The notes: generated from the sequence alone by a model not told the origin. A DNA stretch of 64,000 nt from Cohnella sp. GbtcB17 (GCF_019091135.1 NZ_JAGXJW010000009.1:44443-108442); one strand, 5' to 3'. Positions 8,995 to 21,200 are shown, counted from the stretch's first letter. A program made the numbers and translations.

Positions 8995-10095
8995 ATGGAT
9001 AAAATTCGGCTGGCACTGATCGGCGTAGGAGATATGGGGACCGGCCATGCGATGGGATTCGATCAAATCGAGAACTGCGAGATCGTCTGGGTCGCGGATC
9101 CGAGCGAATCCAACCTGGCAAGGGCGATGCCGTACATAAGAAGAAACAAACCTGGCATCGTTGCGAGTTACCTCGAATTGCTGGAGCACATCGACACCTT
9201 CGACGCCGTCGTCATCTCACTGCCCAACTACATGCATCGCGATGCGGCGGCGCCGTTTATCGAACGCGGCAAGCATGTGTTTCTGGAAAAACCGGTCGCG
9301 CCGACGCTCGGCGAATGCGACGAGATCATCGCCAAGGCGGAAGCTGCCGGCGTGATCCTGCAGATCGGCCTCACTTACCGTTACTCGAACATCTATCGCC
9401 GGATGCGCAGGGAACTGGATGCCGGACGGCTGGGAGACGTCACCATGATGTGGTGCAAGGAATTCCGCGATCCGTTCCCGCCGGTGGACTGGTTCTATGA
9501 CGCTTCCAAGTCGGGCGGCGCGCTTATCGAGAAGGATTGCCACCACTTCGATATTTTCAACTGGATGATCGATTCGAAGCCGCGCCGCGTGTTCGCGTCC
9601 GGCGGCCAGCACGTGCTGAAGGACGGCCAACCTAACGTCATCACCAACTCCTATACGCATTACGAGACCCGGACGCTTACGAGCACTTCGATCGTCGACC
9701 ATGCCTGGGTCATCGTCGAGTACGAGAACGGCAGCAAGGCGAATCTCGGCCTCTGCATGTATTTGAAGCCGAGGAACCTGATGGACGAAGGGCTCGAGAT
9801 CGGTCTGCTCGGCAGCAACGGCGGCCAAATGATCGCCAAGAAGGACAAGACGATCGACATCTTCGGTCCCGAGGACAAGAGCCGCGACCACATCGATCTG
9901 GACCACGAATCCGATTCGGTGAACGGCGGACATACCGGCAGCCAGCGGCAGCGGCACGCCTTCCTGAATTCCGTCGCCACGGGCGAAGCGCCCTATGCCA
10001 ACGGCCGGATCGGCCGGGATGCGCTGCTCGTCGCGCTTGCCGCCGAACGTTCCATCAAGGAAGAACGTTACGTCTACATCAGCGAGCTGAGCTAA
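8995..10095 (+). CDS. Gfo/Idh/MocA-family NAD(P)-dependent oxidoreductase
   Basis: A 366-residue sugar or inositol dehydrogenase-like enzyme. The Rossmann motif GVGDMGTGHA is near residue 9 and the family signature EKPVAPT near residue 100 includes the lysine usually involved in catalysis. The frame is open from 8956, but the ATG at 8995 has GGGGGAT ten bases upstream and places the glycine-rich loop at the normal distance from the N-terminus. It is the first gene of a unit with two permease genes (25 and 2 bases apart) and a substrate-binding lipoprotein, so it probably oxidises the imported sugar or a product of it. The substrate cannot be named from sequence. Confidence 0.9.
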   Translation: MDKIRLALIGVGDMGTGHAMGFDQIENCEIVWVADPSESNLARAMPYIRRNKPGIVASYLELLEHIDTFDAVVISLPNYMHRDAAAPFIERGKHVFLEKPVAPTLGECDEIIAKAEAAGVILQIGLTYRYSNIYRRMRRELDAGRLGDVTMMWCKEFRDPFPPVDWFYDASKSGGALIEKDCHHFDIFNWMIDSKPRRVFASGGQHVLKDGQPNVITNSYTHYETRTLTSTSIVDHAWVIVEYENGSKANLGLCMYLKPRNLMDEGLEIGLLGSNGGQMIAKKDKTIDIFGPEDKSRDHIDLDHESDSVNGGHTGSQRQRHAFLNSVATGEAPYANGRIGRDALLVALAAERSIKEERYVYISELS

Positions 10096-10119
10096 GGCCG
10101 ACAGACAGGGGGAGTCCGC

Positions 10120-11013
10120 ATGACCTCGAGGTGGAAAGAGGAAGGCACTTTTTTATTGTTCATCCTTCCTTGGATCGTAGGTTTTCTCGTGTTTTTTGTC
10201 GGCCCGGCCGCGCTGAGCATGATTTACAGCTTCGCGGATTACAACTCGGTGACGCCGCCGCAGTGGATCGGGTTCGACAACTATCGGGACTTGTTCAAGG
10301 ATCAGATTTATTTGAAAAGCTTCTGCAACACGCTGTACTTCGTTTTTATCGCCGTGCCGATCACGGTCATGTTCCAAATTCTGATCTCCGTCGTGCTGAA
10401 CGTCGAGATCAAGGGCATTCGCTTTTTCCGCACGATCTATTACTTGCCCTACCTGGTGCCGCCCGTCGCGACGGTCATCATCTGGCTGCTGCTGTTCGGC
10501 ACGGACGGCGGCTTCGTCAACCAGCTCCTCGAGGCCGTCGGCATCCCGAAGGTGGACTGGTTCGGCTCCGAGGGCTGGAGCAAGCCGCTGATCGTGACGA
10601 TCGGCATCTGGAGCTCGGGCGGACCGGTTCTGATCTTCCTCGCCGCGCTCAAGGGCGTGCCCGCCCAGCTCTACGAGGCGGCACGCATCGACGGCGCGAG
10701 CCGGGTCCGCCAATTTTTCACGATCACGCTGCCGATGATCTCGCCGACGATTCTTTTCTCGCTGGTGCTGCAGATGATCTACTATTTCCAGATGTTCACC
10801 GAATCCCGCCTGCTGAACAACGGGGGGCCGGACTACTCCTCGTCGACCTACATGCTGAATACCTACAATACCGCATTCCGCGACATGAAGTTCGGCTATG
10901 CGATGGCGCAGTCCTGGATTCTGTTCGTCATCATCCTGATCCTGACCTGGATCGTGATGAAAACGTCGAACCGCTGGGTCTACTACGAGAGCGATAAAGG
11001 GGGCGACGCATAG
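10120..11013 (+). CDS. CUT1 sugar ABC transporter permease (MalF/UgpA-like)
   Basis: A 297-residue integral membrane protein with about six hydrophobic segments. The conserved EAA loop reads EAARIDGASRVRQFF..LP near residue 187, where the permease contacts the ATPase. GGGGGAG precedes the ATG. It pairs with the permease gene two bases downstream and the binding protein after that. No ATPase gene is nearby, as is common for CUT1 importers in Bacillales that share an MsmX-type ATPase. The substrate is unknown. Confidence 0.92.
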   Translation: MTSRWKEEGTFLLFILPWIVGFLVFFVGPAALSMIYSFADYNSVTPPQWIGFDNYRDLFKDQIYLKSFCNTLYFVFIAVPITVMFQILISVVLNVEIKGIRFFRTIYYLPYLVPPVATVIIWLLLFGTDGGFVNQLLEAVGIPKVDWFGSEGWSKPLIVTIGIWSSGGPVLIFLAALKGVPAQLYEAARIDGASRVRQFFTITLPMISPTILFSLVLQMIYYFQMFTESRLLNNGGPDYSSSTYMLNTYNTAFRDMKFGYAMAQSWILFVIILILTWIVMKTSNRWVYYESDKGGDA

Positions 11014-11015
11014 GC

Positions 11016-11840
11016 ATGACTTACCGATTCAAAACGCCGCTGCAATACGTCGCGCTGCTCATCGGCTTGTTCATCTTCGCCGGCCCGCTGTTCTGGCTGC
11101 TGTCCACGATGCTCAAGACGCAGGAGCAGACGTTCAGATATCCGCCGGAGTTTCTCCCGCATCCGTTAACGCTAAGCGCCTTCGGACGGCTCTTCGAATC
11201 GATGCCGCTCATGGGCCGGTGGATCGGCAACTCGTTCGCGATCGCGGGCTCCGTCGGTCTCGGCACGATTCTGTTCTCCTCGCTGATCGCGTTCGGATTC
11301 GCCCGCACGAAGGCGCGTTCGCGCAAGTTCCTGTTCGCCATCGTGCTGGCCACGCTCATGATTCCGGCGCAGGTGACGCTGATCCCGCTGTATCTGCTGT
11401 ACCGGGATATCGGCTGGTACGATACGTGGCTGCCGCTCATCGTTCCGCACGTACTCGGCAATCCGTACTTCATCTTTTTGTTCAGGCAGTTTTTCCTCAC
11501 GATCCCGCGGGAGCTGGACGAAGCGACCTATGTCGACGGAGGCGGGTACTGGACGATCTACTCCAGGGTTATCCTGCCGCTGTCCAGCCCGATTCTCGTG
11601 AGCGGCTTCATCTTCTCCTTCGTCTTTTCGTGGACGGACTTCTTTTCCCCGCTCATCTTCATCCAATCGGAAAAGCTGCAGACGCTCAGCGTCGGCCTCC
11701 AGATGATCATGGGCCAGACTTCGCACGACTTCCCGGTGCTCGCGGCCGGTTCGTTCCTCGCGCTGCTGCCGATCGGCGTCATCTACTTCTTCGCCCAGCG
11801 CTACTTCATCGAGGGGGTGGTCATGACCGGGATCAAGTAA
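11016..11840 (+). CDS. CUT1 sugar ABC transporter permease (MalG/UgpE-like)
   Basis: The partner permease has 274 residues and about six membrane segments. Its EAA loop is DEATYVDGGGYWTIYSRVILP. The start lies two bases after the stop of the first permease, indicating translational coupling. The C-terminus ends in the typical FIEGVVMTGIK pattern of MalG-type subunits. Confidence 0.92.
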   Translation: MTYRFKTPLQYVALLIGLFIFAGPLFWLLSTMLKTQEQTFRYPPEFLPHPLTLSAFGRLFESMPLMGRWIGNSFAIAGSVGLGTILFSSLIAFGFARTKARSRKFLFAIVLATLMIPAQVTLIPLYLLYRDIGWYDTWLPLIVPHVLGNPYFIFLFRQFFLTIPRELDEATYVDGGGYWTIYSRVILPLSSPILVSGFIFSFVFSWTDFFSPLIFIQSEKLQTLSVGLQMIMGQTSHDFPVLAAGSFLALLPIGVIYFFAQRYFIEGVVMTGIK

Positions 11841-11911
11841 TCCCGGGGGCACCCGTGAGAGCGCATCGAGGGGCAGGTCAATCATTCATCCACGTACAAG
11901 GAGGGCTCAAC

Positions 11912-13327
11912 ATGCAAACAAAGAAACGGATCGTGCAGCTCGCGGTACTGAGTTTGATCGGAACGATGAGTCTGGCGGCATGCGGCAGCAACAACAATGA
12001 AGGCGCGTCCTCGTCTCCTGCGGCCAGCGGTTCGGCAGGCGCTTCGGCGAGCGCATCGGCTCCGGCGTCCGGATCGGCATCGGCATCGGCTCCAGCCGGC
12101 GCAGCCGACATCTCCGGCAAAGTAACGTATGCGCAATGGGGAACGAACGTGGAGACCGAACAGACGAAGGAATTGCTCAAGGGCTTCAGCGAGAAATATC
12201 CAAACGTCGAGGTCGAGGTCGTCAGCAAGGACTGGGGCACGTACTGGACGGCGCTGACCGCGCAGGCTGCGGCCAAGGATCTGCCCGATGTGTACAAGAT
12301 CAGCTATGCGTACGTGGACAAATACGCCAAGATCGGCGCGATGAAAGACTTGACCGATCTGATCGCCTCGACGGGCTTCGATACGAACAACTTCGAGCCC
12401 GGGGTGCTGGCCGCCCACCAGGTCGACGGCAAGCAAGTATCGCTGCCGCGCGACGCTAACACGATCGTGCTCTACTATAATAAAGGGCTGTTCGACGACC
12501 CCAAGACGAATCCGGCCGGCGCCGCTTATCCGGCCGGCGAGCTGACTTGGGATCAGGCGCTCGACATCGCCAAGAAGATGACGCTCGATCGTAACGGCAA
12601 GACGGCCGCGGACGCGGACTTCGACGCCAAGAACATCGTGCAATGGGGCCTGACGGTCGACGCCGCCGGCTCCGCCGACTCCGTGCTCGAGCCGCAGATC
12701 GAGTCCAACGGCGGCAAGCTCGTGAACGACGACAAGTCGCTCGGTCTCGAATCGCCGGAAGCCAAGCAAGTGCTGGAGTTTTACCGGGATCTGATCACCA
12801 AGCATCACGTGACGCCGACCTTCAGCCAGAGCCAGTCGCTCGCCAAGGAGCCGTTCCTGACGATGACGACGGGCAAGGTCGCGATGAGCTTCGCGGGCTC
12901 CTGGTCCGCCAGCGAATTCATCAAGGCGAACATCAAGTTCGACACGGTGCTGCCGCCGAAGTTCAAGGAGACGAAGACGGTCGTGCAGGTCGCAGGCAAC
13001 GCGATGAGTCCATACAGCAAAAACGAGCAAGCCGCATGGGCGCTGCTGAGCTGGCTGGGCGGTCCGGACGGCCAGATCGCGCTCGCTCAGCAGGGCCAGT
13101 CGATCCCGGCCAACAAGGCGGCCGCGGAGACGTATCTCGCCAAGGACGAAGGCTACAACAAGCAGACGTTCATTGATGCGCAAAAATACGCGATCTCCGC
13201 GCCGTTCTTCGACGGCAAGGAAAAGCTGCTGTGGGAAATCATCCCGCAGAAGCTCGCGCCGGCGCTGTCCGGCAAGGGCGAGCTTGACGGCGTAGTGAAG
13301 GAGATCGGGTCGCTGTACGGCAAATAA
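11912..13327 (+). CDS. Extracellular sugar-binding lipoprotein of an ABC importer
   Basis: A family 1 solute-binding protein of 471 residues. The signal peptide ends in a lipobox, LAAC, with Cys near residue 24. A Ser/Ala-rich tether of about 40 residues follows before the globular domain. The upstream open frame (from 11219) only shadows the permease gene. The ATG at 11912 is preceded by AAGGAGGG. It delivers an unknown sugar to the two permeases upstream. The pattern SAVDGP-like N-lobe and the ALLSWLGGPDGQ segment are typical of the family. Confidence 0.92.
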   Translation: MQTKKRIVQLAVLSLIGTMSLAACGSNNNEGASSSPAASGSAGASASASAPASGSASASAPAGAADISGKVTYAQWGTNVETEQTKELLKGFSEKYPNVEVEVVSKDWGTYWTALTAQAAAKDLPDVYKISYAYVDKYAKIGAMKDLTDLIASTGFDTNNFEPGVLAAHQVDGKQVSLPRDANTIVLYYNKGLFDDPKTNPAGAAYPAGELTWDQALDIAKKMTLDRNGKTAADADFDAKNIVQWGLTVDAAGSADSVLEPQIESNGGKLVNDDKSLGLESPEAKQVLEFYRDLITKHHVTPTFSQSQSLAKEPFLTMTTGKVAMSFAGSWSASEFIKANIKFDTVLPPKFKETKTVVQVAGNAMSPYSKNEQAAWALLSWLGGPDGQIALAQQGQSIPANKAAAETYLAKDEGYNKQTFIDAQKYAISAPFFDGKEKLLWEIIPQKLAPALSGKGELDGVVKEIGSLYGK

Positions 13328-13403
13328 GAGAAGAAGCGCCGGCGGTCGCTTGACGCGAAGTCCGCCGGTGCGAACGGTATCGATCGAACAACAAGAATAG
13401 CGC

Positions 13404-13480
13404 AAAAGACAATGGGAACCGCATTTAACTTTGATTCAGTCTGTCAAAGCTTGCAGAACCCATTGTCTTTTCTTTTGCCT
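13404..13480 (+). terminator. Large terminator-like hairpin after the importer operon
   Basis: Perfect 13-base arms, AAAAGACAATGGG (13404-13416) and CCCATTGTCTTTT (13459-13471), enclose a 42-base loop that holds an inner stem CTTTGA/TCAAAG. A T-rich run follows. It separates the importer genes from the next gene. Confidence 0.6.
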
Positions 13481-13519
13481 TTTGAAGGATTACGCGACGG
13501 AATCAAGGAGGATGACGAG

Positions 13520-16500
13520 ATGAAGGCGGAGGACGGAATAAAGTCACACAAGGACCAGAAAGGTAAGCGCTCGCATCTTAGGAGATGGCTGTCGGCGGGG
13601 TTGGCTCTGACGTTGGCCGCGGGCCTGGCGCCGACAATCGGAGGGGCGACGCCGGCGGAAGCGACAGCGGCAGCGCCGGCCAGATTCACGGGCGCGCCGG
13701 CCGAATGGGATGCGGTCGCGGCGGACGAGGCGGCGGGCGGAGGTTCGCTCAGCCTGCTGAAGGCCGTGCAGCGCGGTGGCATGCTGTATTTGCTGGCAGA
13801 GGGAACTGCCGTCGATCCGGGCGGCGTCTTCTTGATCGACGCGGACGGAGATCCGGCGACAGGGACGAAGGAGCCGGCGTGGAGCGATGCGACCGGCATC
13901 GATTACCGGATCGTCGGCACGCAGGTGCAGCGCTATGCGGACGGCGCGTGGACGCCGGCCGGTACGGCGGCGTATGCCAATTCGGGCACGATCGCCGAGG
14001 CGGCGGTCGATATCGGGCTGCTTGGCTTGACCGCGTCGGCCCCGCTGAAGGCGGCGTATGCCGAGCCTGCGGCCAACGCGTTCCTGCCGGATGCCGGCAA
14101 GCCGATGTTGGCCGTCGAGGCCGAAGCGGCCGCCTTCGGACCCGATCCGGACATCGCGGTCGACGGCAATCCGGCGGATTGGTCCGGCTCCGAGCCGGTC
14201 GCCGTGTCCGCGGACGGGCTCACGAAGATGTACGCCGCGGCGAACGGAGACACGCTGAGCGTCATGGTCAGCGGCAAGATGGGCGATTGGAACGACGTCT
14301 TTATCGACACGGACCATAGCAAGGACACCGGCTTCACGACAAACTGGCTGTGGCCGGATTACGGCTTCGACTACATGATGGAAAACGGCTCGCTGTATGC
14401 CAGCACCGGCAGCGGCTGGGGCTGGAGTCAGCTCGCTGCGGAAGGCATCCAGTACGCGGAGTCCGGCTCGGGCAACGGCAAAGTCATCGAGATGTCCGTC
14501 CCGCTTGGGGAGCTCGGAATGGCGGCCCCCGCGCCGCTGTATATCGGCTTTAACGTCGGCGAGGTGTATGCGCCGGCGCCGGCCGCCCAAGCGGCGAAGA
14601 TTGTGCCCTCGCTGCCCCGCGTGACGGCGGACGGCAACGACGCCGAATGGCCTAGCATCCGTCCGATCGCGACCGGCACCGGCAATATCCGGGATCTGTC
14701 GGCGTTCGTGAAAAACGACAAGCTGTACGTGCTCGCGCACGGATACGACCTGTCGGGCGAGAAAAACTTGTTCATCGACGCGGACAACGATCCGGAGACC
14801 GGTCATCAGGGCTGGCAATATGCCTCAACCGGCGCCGATTATCTGGTGCAGAACGGCACGGCATACAAAAGCACGGGCAGCGGCTGGAGCTGGGAGGCGC
14901 TTGGCGCGACTGAGAGCGTCGTGTCGAGCGTGTATGCGCCGTCCGGCGAAAGCGTGCTGGAGACGGTCGTCGACATGAGAGGCTGGGAGGCGAGTTCGAC
15001 GGTGCGGGTCGCGCTCGGCGTCGGCGCCGACTATGCGCCGGCGGCTTCCGGCGCCGCGCGCTATCCGGCCGCCCTGTCCGAACGCGGCGCGCAGATCGCG
15101 GTCGACGGCGGGGACGGCGACTGGTCGGATGTCGACAACAAGGCGGCTCGATTCGGCTGCGCGCGCTGCGCGACCGGGAGAAGCTGTACTTGCTGGCGCA
15201 GGGCAACGGTCTGAATACGCAGAACGAATACTTCATCGATGCCGACGGGGACGGCACGACCGGTCTGCAGGATGCGCGCTGGCCGGGGGGCGGCATCGAT
15301 TACAAAGTATCGCGCAACACGCTTTATCGATATGACGGCGCCGGCGCCGGCTGGACGGCATCGGGCAAGGTGCAGAACGTGCCGGATGCGGCGAGCGACC
15401 TCGTCTACCTGTATCTGGATCAGATCGGGGCAACGACGGATAGCGGGCTTAAAGTCGCTTATGCGGCGAAAAACGTCCTGGCGCTACCGGGCGTCGGCCG
15501 GCCGATGCTGACGGTTCAGGCGCTGGTCGAGCAGCCGTCCGAGGCGGGCGTCTACTACCCGCGCGAATCGTTCGACGTGTTGAACAATCCGTACACCGGC
15601 TGGGTCGCCTGGGCGCGGGACGTACCGAAGAAGGCGCTCGGTGAGCCCTATGCACAGTCGCACAGTATGGTATATGCCGGCATCAGCTGGCGCGAGCTCG
15701 AGCCGGTCAAGGGCGAGTTCGACTGGGCGGGCATCGAGGAAAAGTACCAGTTCGCATACTGGGCGAGCCTCGGCAAAAAAATCAATCTTCGTATCGTGAT
15801 GGACACGCCGACGTCGGACCCGGCGCATAAAGACATTCCCGACTGGCTGTACGACGAGCTGGTCGAGGAGGCGGGCTCCGCGGAAGGCGCGGGCAAATGG
15901 TACGACTCGTCCGAGATCGGAGCGGGCTTCGCGCCGAACTACAACCTTTCCGTGCTGCTCGAGGAGCACGAGCGGATGATCGCGGCGCTCGCCGCCCGCT
16001 ACGACGAGGATCCGCGCATCGCCTACGTCCAGATCGGTTCGCTCGGCCACTGGGGCGAATTCCACAACTACCCGGAGCCGCTGTCGGGCAAGTTCCCGAA
16101 CGTCGCCGTATCCGACCGGTACGTGCAGCACTATCTGGACGGCTTCAAGCACAAGCTGCTCGGCATGCGCAAGCCGTTCCCGATCGCGGCGGCAAGCGGC
16201 CTCGGGCTGTTCAACGACGTGTTCGGCGATAAGGGCTCGACGGATTCCTGGCTAAGCTGGATTCGCGACGGCTGGTCGGACATCGGCCTGTATATCGAAC
16301 CGGGCGAGAGCGCGGCCGAAGTACAGGCTGCGTCCAAGATGCCGGATTTCTGGAAAACGAGCTTCTCAGGCGGCGAATTCACGAGCGGCAATCCGCTGCT
16401 GTCGCTCGCCGACAGCAGCATCGTCGAGTCGCTGCGGGAAGCGCGGCTGTCCCATACGTCCTGGCTGGGACCGTCCGCACCGGCGGACTACGAGGTGGGC

Positions 16501-18097
16501 AAGAACGGGATCACGCAGGACATTCAAGAGAACATGGACACGTTCCGCAAGACGATCGGCTACAGATACGTATTGAATGCCGTCAAGCATGACGGCGAGG
16601 CGGCCGCAGGCGACAAGATCGAAGTGAAGACGCAGTGGACGAACAAAGGCGTCGCGCCTTTCTATTACGACTGGCCGGTCGCCGTCGCGCTGGCGGATGC
16701 GGACGGACGGGTCGTCGCGTCGAGCGTCACGAAGACGAGCGGCGTCGACATTCGCGGCTGGCTGCCCGGCGACTATGAAGTGACGCTGCCGCTGGATATC
16801 CCGACGGGGCTCGTGAGCGGCGAATACCAAGTGCTGGTCGGCATCCTCGATCCGGATACCGGCAAGCCGGGCATCAAGCTGGCGATCGAAGGCGACCGGG
16901 GCGATGACTGGTCGGCACTGGATACGATCCGGATCGCGGGAACGGCGGCGCCGACATCGCCGCCCGGAACGCCGGAGCCGACGCCGGCGGCGGATGAGGT
17001 GCAGCAGGTCGCGGCGCTGCCTGCACCGACGGGCGGCAAGTCGACGGTCGCGATCGCAGCCGGCAAGACCGAGGTGCGGGTTCCGGCGGATGCGGCGTTC
17101 GCACTCGGCGAATCGCTCGCCTTCGCGGACGGCGGCTTCTCGCTCGAGCTGCCCCCGGGCGTGCTGAAGCAGCTTGCCGCGCTTCGCGCGGAAGGCGGCT
17201 GGCAGGGCGGCGATCTTTATGTCGTCAGGCGGCCGGGGGGGCGAAGCGGCGGCGAAGACGCTGGCGGCCGCCTCGACGGCGAGCGCGGTCTATCGCCAGG
17301 CGGGAGACGCGTACGAGCTGGAGCTCGGCGTAAGGAGCCCTGCCGGCGTCAAGACGCCGCTTCACCAATTCGACGAAGGGCTGAAGCTGACGCTAAAGCT
17401 GGGGGAAGGCGCGGATCGGACGCTGGCGGGCATTTATGCGATTCCGGGCGTCGGAGCGCCTGAGTATGTCGGCGGCGCGGCCCGTGGCGATGTCGTCACG
17501 GCGACGGTCAACCATTTTAGCGTATACGCCGTGCTGGCATTCGACCGCAGCTACGAGGACGTGCCTGCCGGACATTGGGCAGCGGGCGGCATCAAGTCGC
17601 TGTCGGCGAAGCATATCGTCCAGGGCATCGGCGACAACCGTTTCGAGCCGCTCCGCGCGGTGACGCGGGCCGAGTTCGCGACGATGCTCGTCAAAGCGGC
17701 GGGCCTTGCGGCGACGGCGGACGCGCCAGCCTTCCCGGACGTCCCGGCCGACGCCTATTATGCCACTGCGGTCCGAGCGGCTGCAGCGTTCGGCATCCTC
17801 CGGGGCAGAGACGACGGCCGCTTCGGGCCTTCCGATCCGATCACTCGCCAGGAAGCGGCGGTCATGCTGCTTCGCGCCTACGAAGCGGCGCATCCTGGCG
17901 AGGCGGTCCCGGCGTCGGCCCAGGACGGGTCTGCATTCGCCGATGCCGGACAGACTGCGCCTTGGGCTTAGTCGGGAGTCGGGTTCGCGATCGACCGTGG
18001 CCTGTTGAACGGGCTGCCTGGCGTCGGACTCGCGCCGGCGGGCATCGTCAGCCGGGCGCAGGCAGCGGTTATGCTCTCACGGTGGCTGTCGATGTAA
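13520..18097 (+). pseudogene. SLH-anchored DUF4832 glycosidase-like protein, broken by two frameshifts and an amber codon
   Basis: Read across its lesions, the gene would encode about 1525 residues. The order is a signal peptide (ending near TPAEATAAA), four carbohydrate-binding-like modules with the pattern DW...LY-L-A-G...F-I-D-A-D...TG, a TIM-barrel-like segment starting YTGWVAWARD and carrying GSLGHWGEFH (Glu a likely acid/base), a DUF4832-type beta-domain, and three C-terminal SLH domains. The first lesion, near 15149-15157, needs one base to restore the frame. The second lies at a run of seven G (17235-17241), where one extra base shifts the frame. The third is an in-frame TAG at 17969-17971 inside the last SLH domain, after which coding sense resumes to a TAA at 18095-18097. 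The start ATG at 13520 has AAGGAG upstream. Sequencing errors could explain the indels but less easily the amber codon. Confidence 0.8.
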
Positions 18098-18109
18098 GCG
18101 AGAAAACCG

Positions 18110-18145
18110 AAGAGCCGTACTTTCGCGAGTGCGGCTCTTTTTATT
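18110..18145 (+). terminator. Rho-independent terminator
   Basis: AAGAGCCG (18110-18117) pairs with CGGCTCTT (18132-18139), with further pairing ACT/AGT inside, followed by a T-rich tail. It ends the broken SLH gene unit. Confidence 0.8.
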
Positions 18146-18221
18146 TTGCGAAGGAGGTGGTGTCCGTACGTTTAGCAAGCGAATCACCGACGTTTTATCA
18201 TTAAAAAGGAGCGTGAGTTAA

Positions 18222-21200
18222 ATGTCGTTCGCGTTTCAAGGCCGCCTCGGAAAAATCGTGCTGGCCTGGCTGTGCCTGCTGCTTGCCGCACCGATCTCCT
18301 TGCTCGTCCGCGGTCCGCATCATGCCTATGCCGCCATCGGCAAAGATCCAATTTACGGCAAGGTGCCCGGACTGAACGCCTACAGCCGCGTCATGATCTG
18401 GTACGGCACGAATACGGCCACCCAAGCGCAGCTGAACACACTGAAAACGTACGATCTCGTCATCCTGGAGCCAACGATCCGCATCGTCAACGTGGCGAAA
18501 AACCAGTTCTACTTCGAGACGTTCACGCCGAATCAGGTCAACGAGGTCAAGCGGGGCTCGGACGGCGTGCTCGGCACGGCCGACGACGTCATCGTGCTGG
18601 CCTATATCTCGGTCGGCGAGCTGGCTACTTCGAGCGTCTTCACCGGGTTCACCGGCAATATGACGATTCAGAACGGCAAGGACGTCGGCCTGCTGCCTGC
18701 GGACTACGCCGGACCGAGCGGCCCGCTGCACGGACCCAATCCGTGGAATTACAACGCGGCCGGCGGCTATGTCGACGTCGAGGGAGGAGCGCTGCCGGAC
18801 GGCACCTACAATTCGGGCTACAACGGGTACTCGGGCATCTCGATCGCCGCCGATTATTCGTCGACAGGCAGCCTGCTCACCTGGGGCAACAAGGGACTGA
18901 TGCCCTGGTACCTGGATCAGCAGGGCACCTGGGTGAACGATTCACGCTACTTGTACGGCGGCTACTGGAAAAACGGCGACGGCGCCGTCGACACGAACAA
19001 GACATACGGCGGGGGCTATATCAACGGCGGCGATCCGACGTGGAAAAAACTCATTACGTTCATGACCGACAAGCTGGAGCACGACGCGGGCTATGACGGC
19101 GTGTTCCTGGACACGGTCGACACGCCCGATCCGATCGGAGGCGCGGGACCGACGACCTCATGGGGACCGCGGGGCAACTTCGGGTTCACGGCCAAAGGCA
19201 TGGTGGAGCTCGTCGAGGCGGTCAAGGCCGTCGATCCGACCAAGGTCGTGGCGGCCAACCGCGGCTACTGGTTTTTCAATCCGGACGAAGGCACCTCCCA
19301 ATTTGCGGCTCGCTATCGTCACGCGATCAACCTTTTTCTCACCGAATCCTGGTACTACAATCCGTATATCACGTCCGGCTCCAAGTTTTACGACGAGAAT
19401 GCCGCCTTCGCCGACAACTGGAACACGAATTCGGCCTCGCCGACCTACCGCAGCCGGGACAACTTCGGCGGCTTCTGGAAGGACTACATGAACGTGCAGG
19501 CCAACCAGGCCGACGGCTTCAATATTATCATCTGCGACTTCACCATCCCTTCGTCGAGCACGGCCAAATGGATGAACGAGGTCGTCGTGAACAGCGGCTA
19601 TCTGGGCTACGACGTGAGCGGCGCGACCAACTTTACCAATATGTACGGCGACGCCAAGAACTGGCTGGACGCGCAGGGCTATCCCGAAGCGTCGCTCGCC
19701 GGGACGCATCCGACCGACCTGTACGGGGGCTTCAATATCGACGGCGACTTTGCGGATTGGTCCGGCGAGACGCCCATCTACAGCGATCCGGCGGGGAGCA
19801 ACGCCAAGGGCATCACCAAGGTGTACGCGAAGTTCGCGGGCGACAAGTTTTTGATGAAAATCGACGCCAAAGCCACACTTAACCTGCAAAGCGAAATGAT
19901 CTACTTCGATTACGACAAGAAAGGGAGCGCGGGCTGGCAGGGCGTCGCCTGGCCCGTCACGCCGGATTCGCGGATTTACTTCGAAAATGCGAACAAAGCT
20001 TATTTGGCGCCGCATGTCGAGGGCCAGGGGGACGTGTTCAAATTTCCGACGACGACGGTTACGAACAACGGCTGGCCGGTGCAGGTCAGGCAGTCCGGCA
20101 ATTCGGCCGAGCTGGCGTTCGACGCGGACTATGTTTTCCCCGGCGCCATGGCCGGCCAGGAGATCTGGACCTGGTTCCGCGTTGCGAACTTCGGCGGCTC
20201 GTCCGTGAAGTTCAACGTGCCGGGCACGCCAGCGGTGCCGGCGGCGCCGACGGGGCTTGCGGCGCAGCCGGGCAGCGGTCAGATCGCGCTCTCCTGGAGC
20301 CCGAATTCGGAAGCCAACCTTGCCGGCTATAATGTGTACCGCGGCGGCACGAAGCTGAATACGTCGCTTGTCACGACACCTGCCTATACGAATACCGGAC
20401 TAACCAACGGCACTTCTTACAGCTATCAGGTGACAGCGGTCAATTCGGCCGGCGCCGAATCGCCCAAGAGCGCGTCGGTGACCGCCGTGCCCCAGGCGGC
20501 GACGGCGCCCGCCGCGCCGACGGGACTGGTCGCGACGGGGGGCAACGGCCAAGTCGCACTCTCCTGGACGGCGGTCTCGGATCCAAGCGTCACCGGCTAC
20601 AATGTATACCGCGACGGATCGAAGACGAACACATCGCCGATCGCCGGCACGAGCTACACGAGCGCGGGGCTGACGAACGGGACGTCCTACAGCTTCCAGG
20701 TGACGGCGATCGGCGCGGGCGGACTGGAGTCCGCGAAAAGCGCGGCCGCGACCGCGACGCCGACGGCCGGCAGCGGCTCGGGGATCGTCGTCGACGGCGC
20801 GGCGGCGGACTGGGCCGGCAAGGCGGCGCTCGCTGCCGGAGCCTCGGGCGTGCAGGCGCTCAAGGCGGCTGATGCGGCGGGCAATCTGTACCTGCTCGCC
20901 CAAGGCGGCGGGCTGAACGTTAAAGGCCAATTTTTTATCGACGCCGACAACAATCGGCTGACCGGCTACAACGCCGCGGGATGGACGGCGAGCGGCGCAG
21001 AGAGCGGCGCCGAATATATGATCGAGAACAATATCGTCTACCGCAATAACGGCGCAGGCTGGTCGTGGACCGCCGTCCGGACGCTGTCGGGCTCGGAGTT
21101 CATCCGTAACGACGGCGTCGTCGAGCTGTCCGTCCCGCTGGCGACGCTGAACGTGGCGGCCGGCTCGACGATACGGGTCGGCTATATCTCGAACGATTCG

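Noticed and set aside
11219-11911. Upstream extension of the binding-protein frame through the second permease gene
   Set aside because: The extension overlaps the permease in another frame; the lipoprotein signal peptide and AAGGAGGG place the true start at 11912.
17575-18204. Forward open frame ending in VSEKTEEPYF overlapping the SLH region
   Set aside because: The SLH sense sequence continues in a different frame, past the amber codon at 17969; this frame has no recognisable domain.
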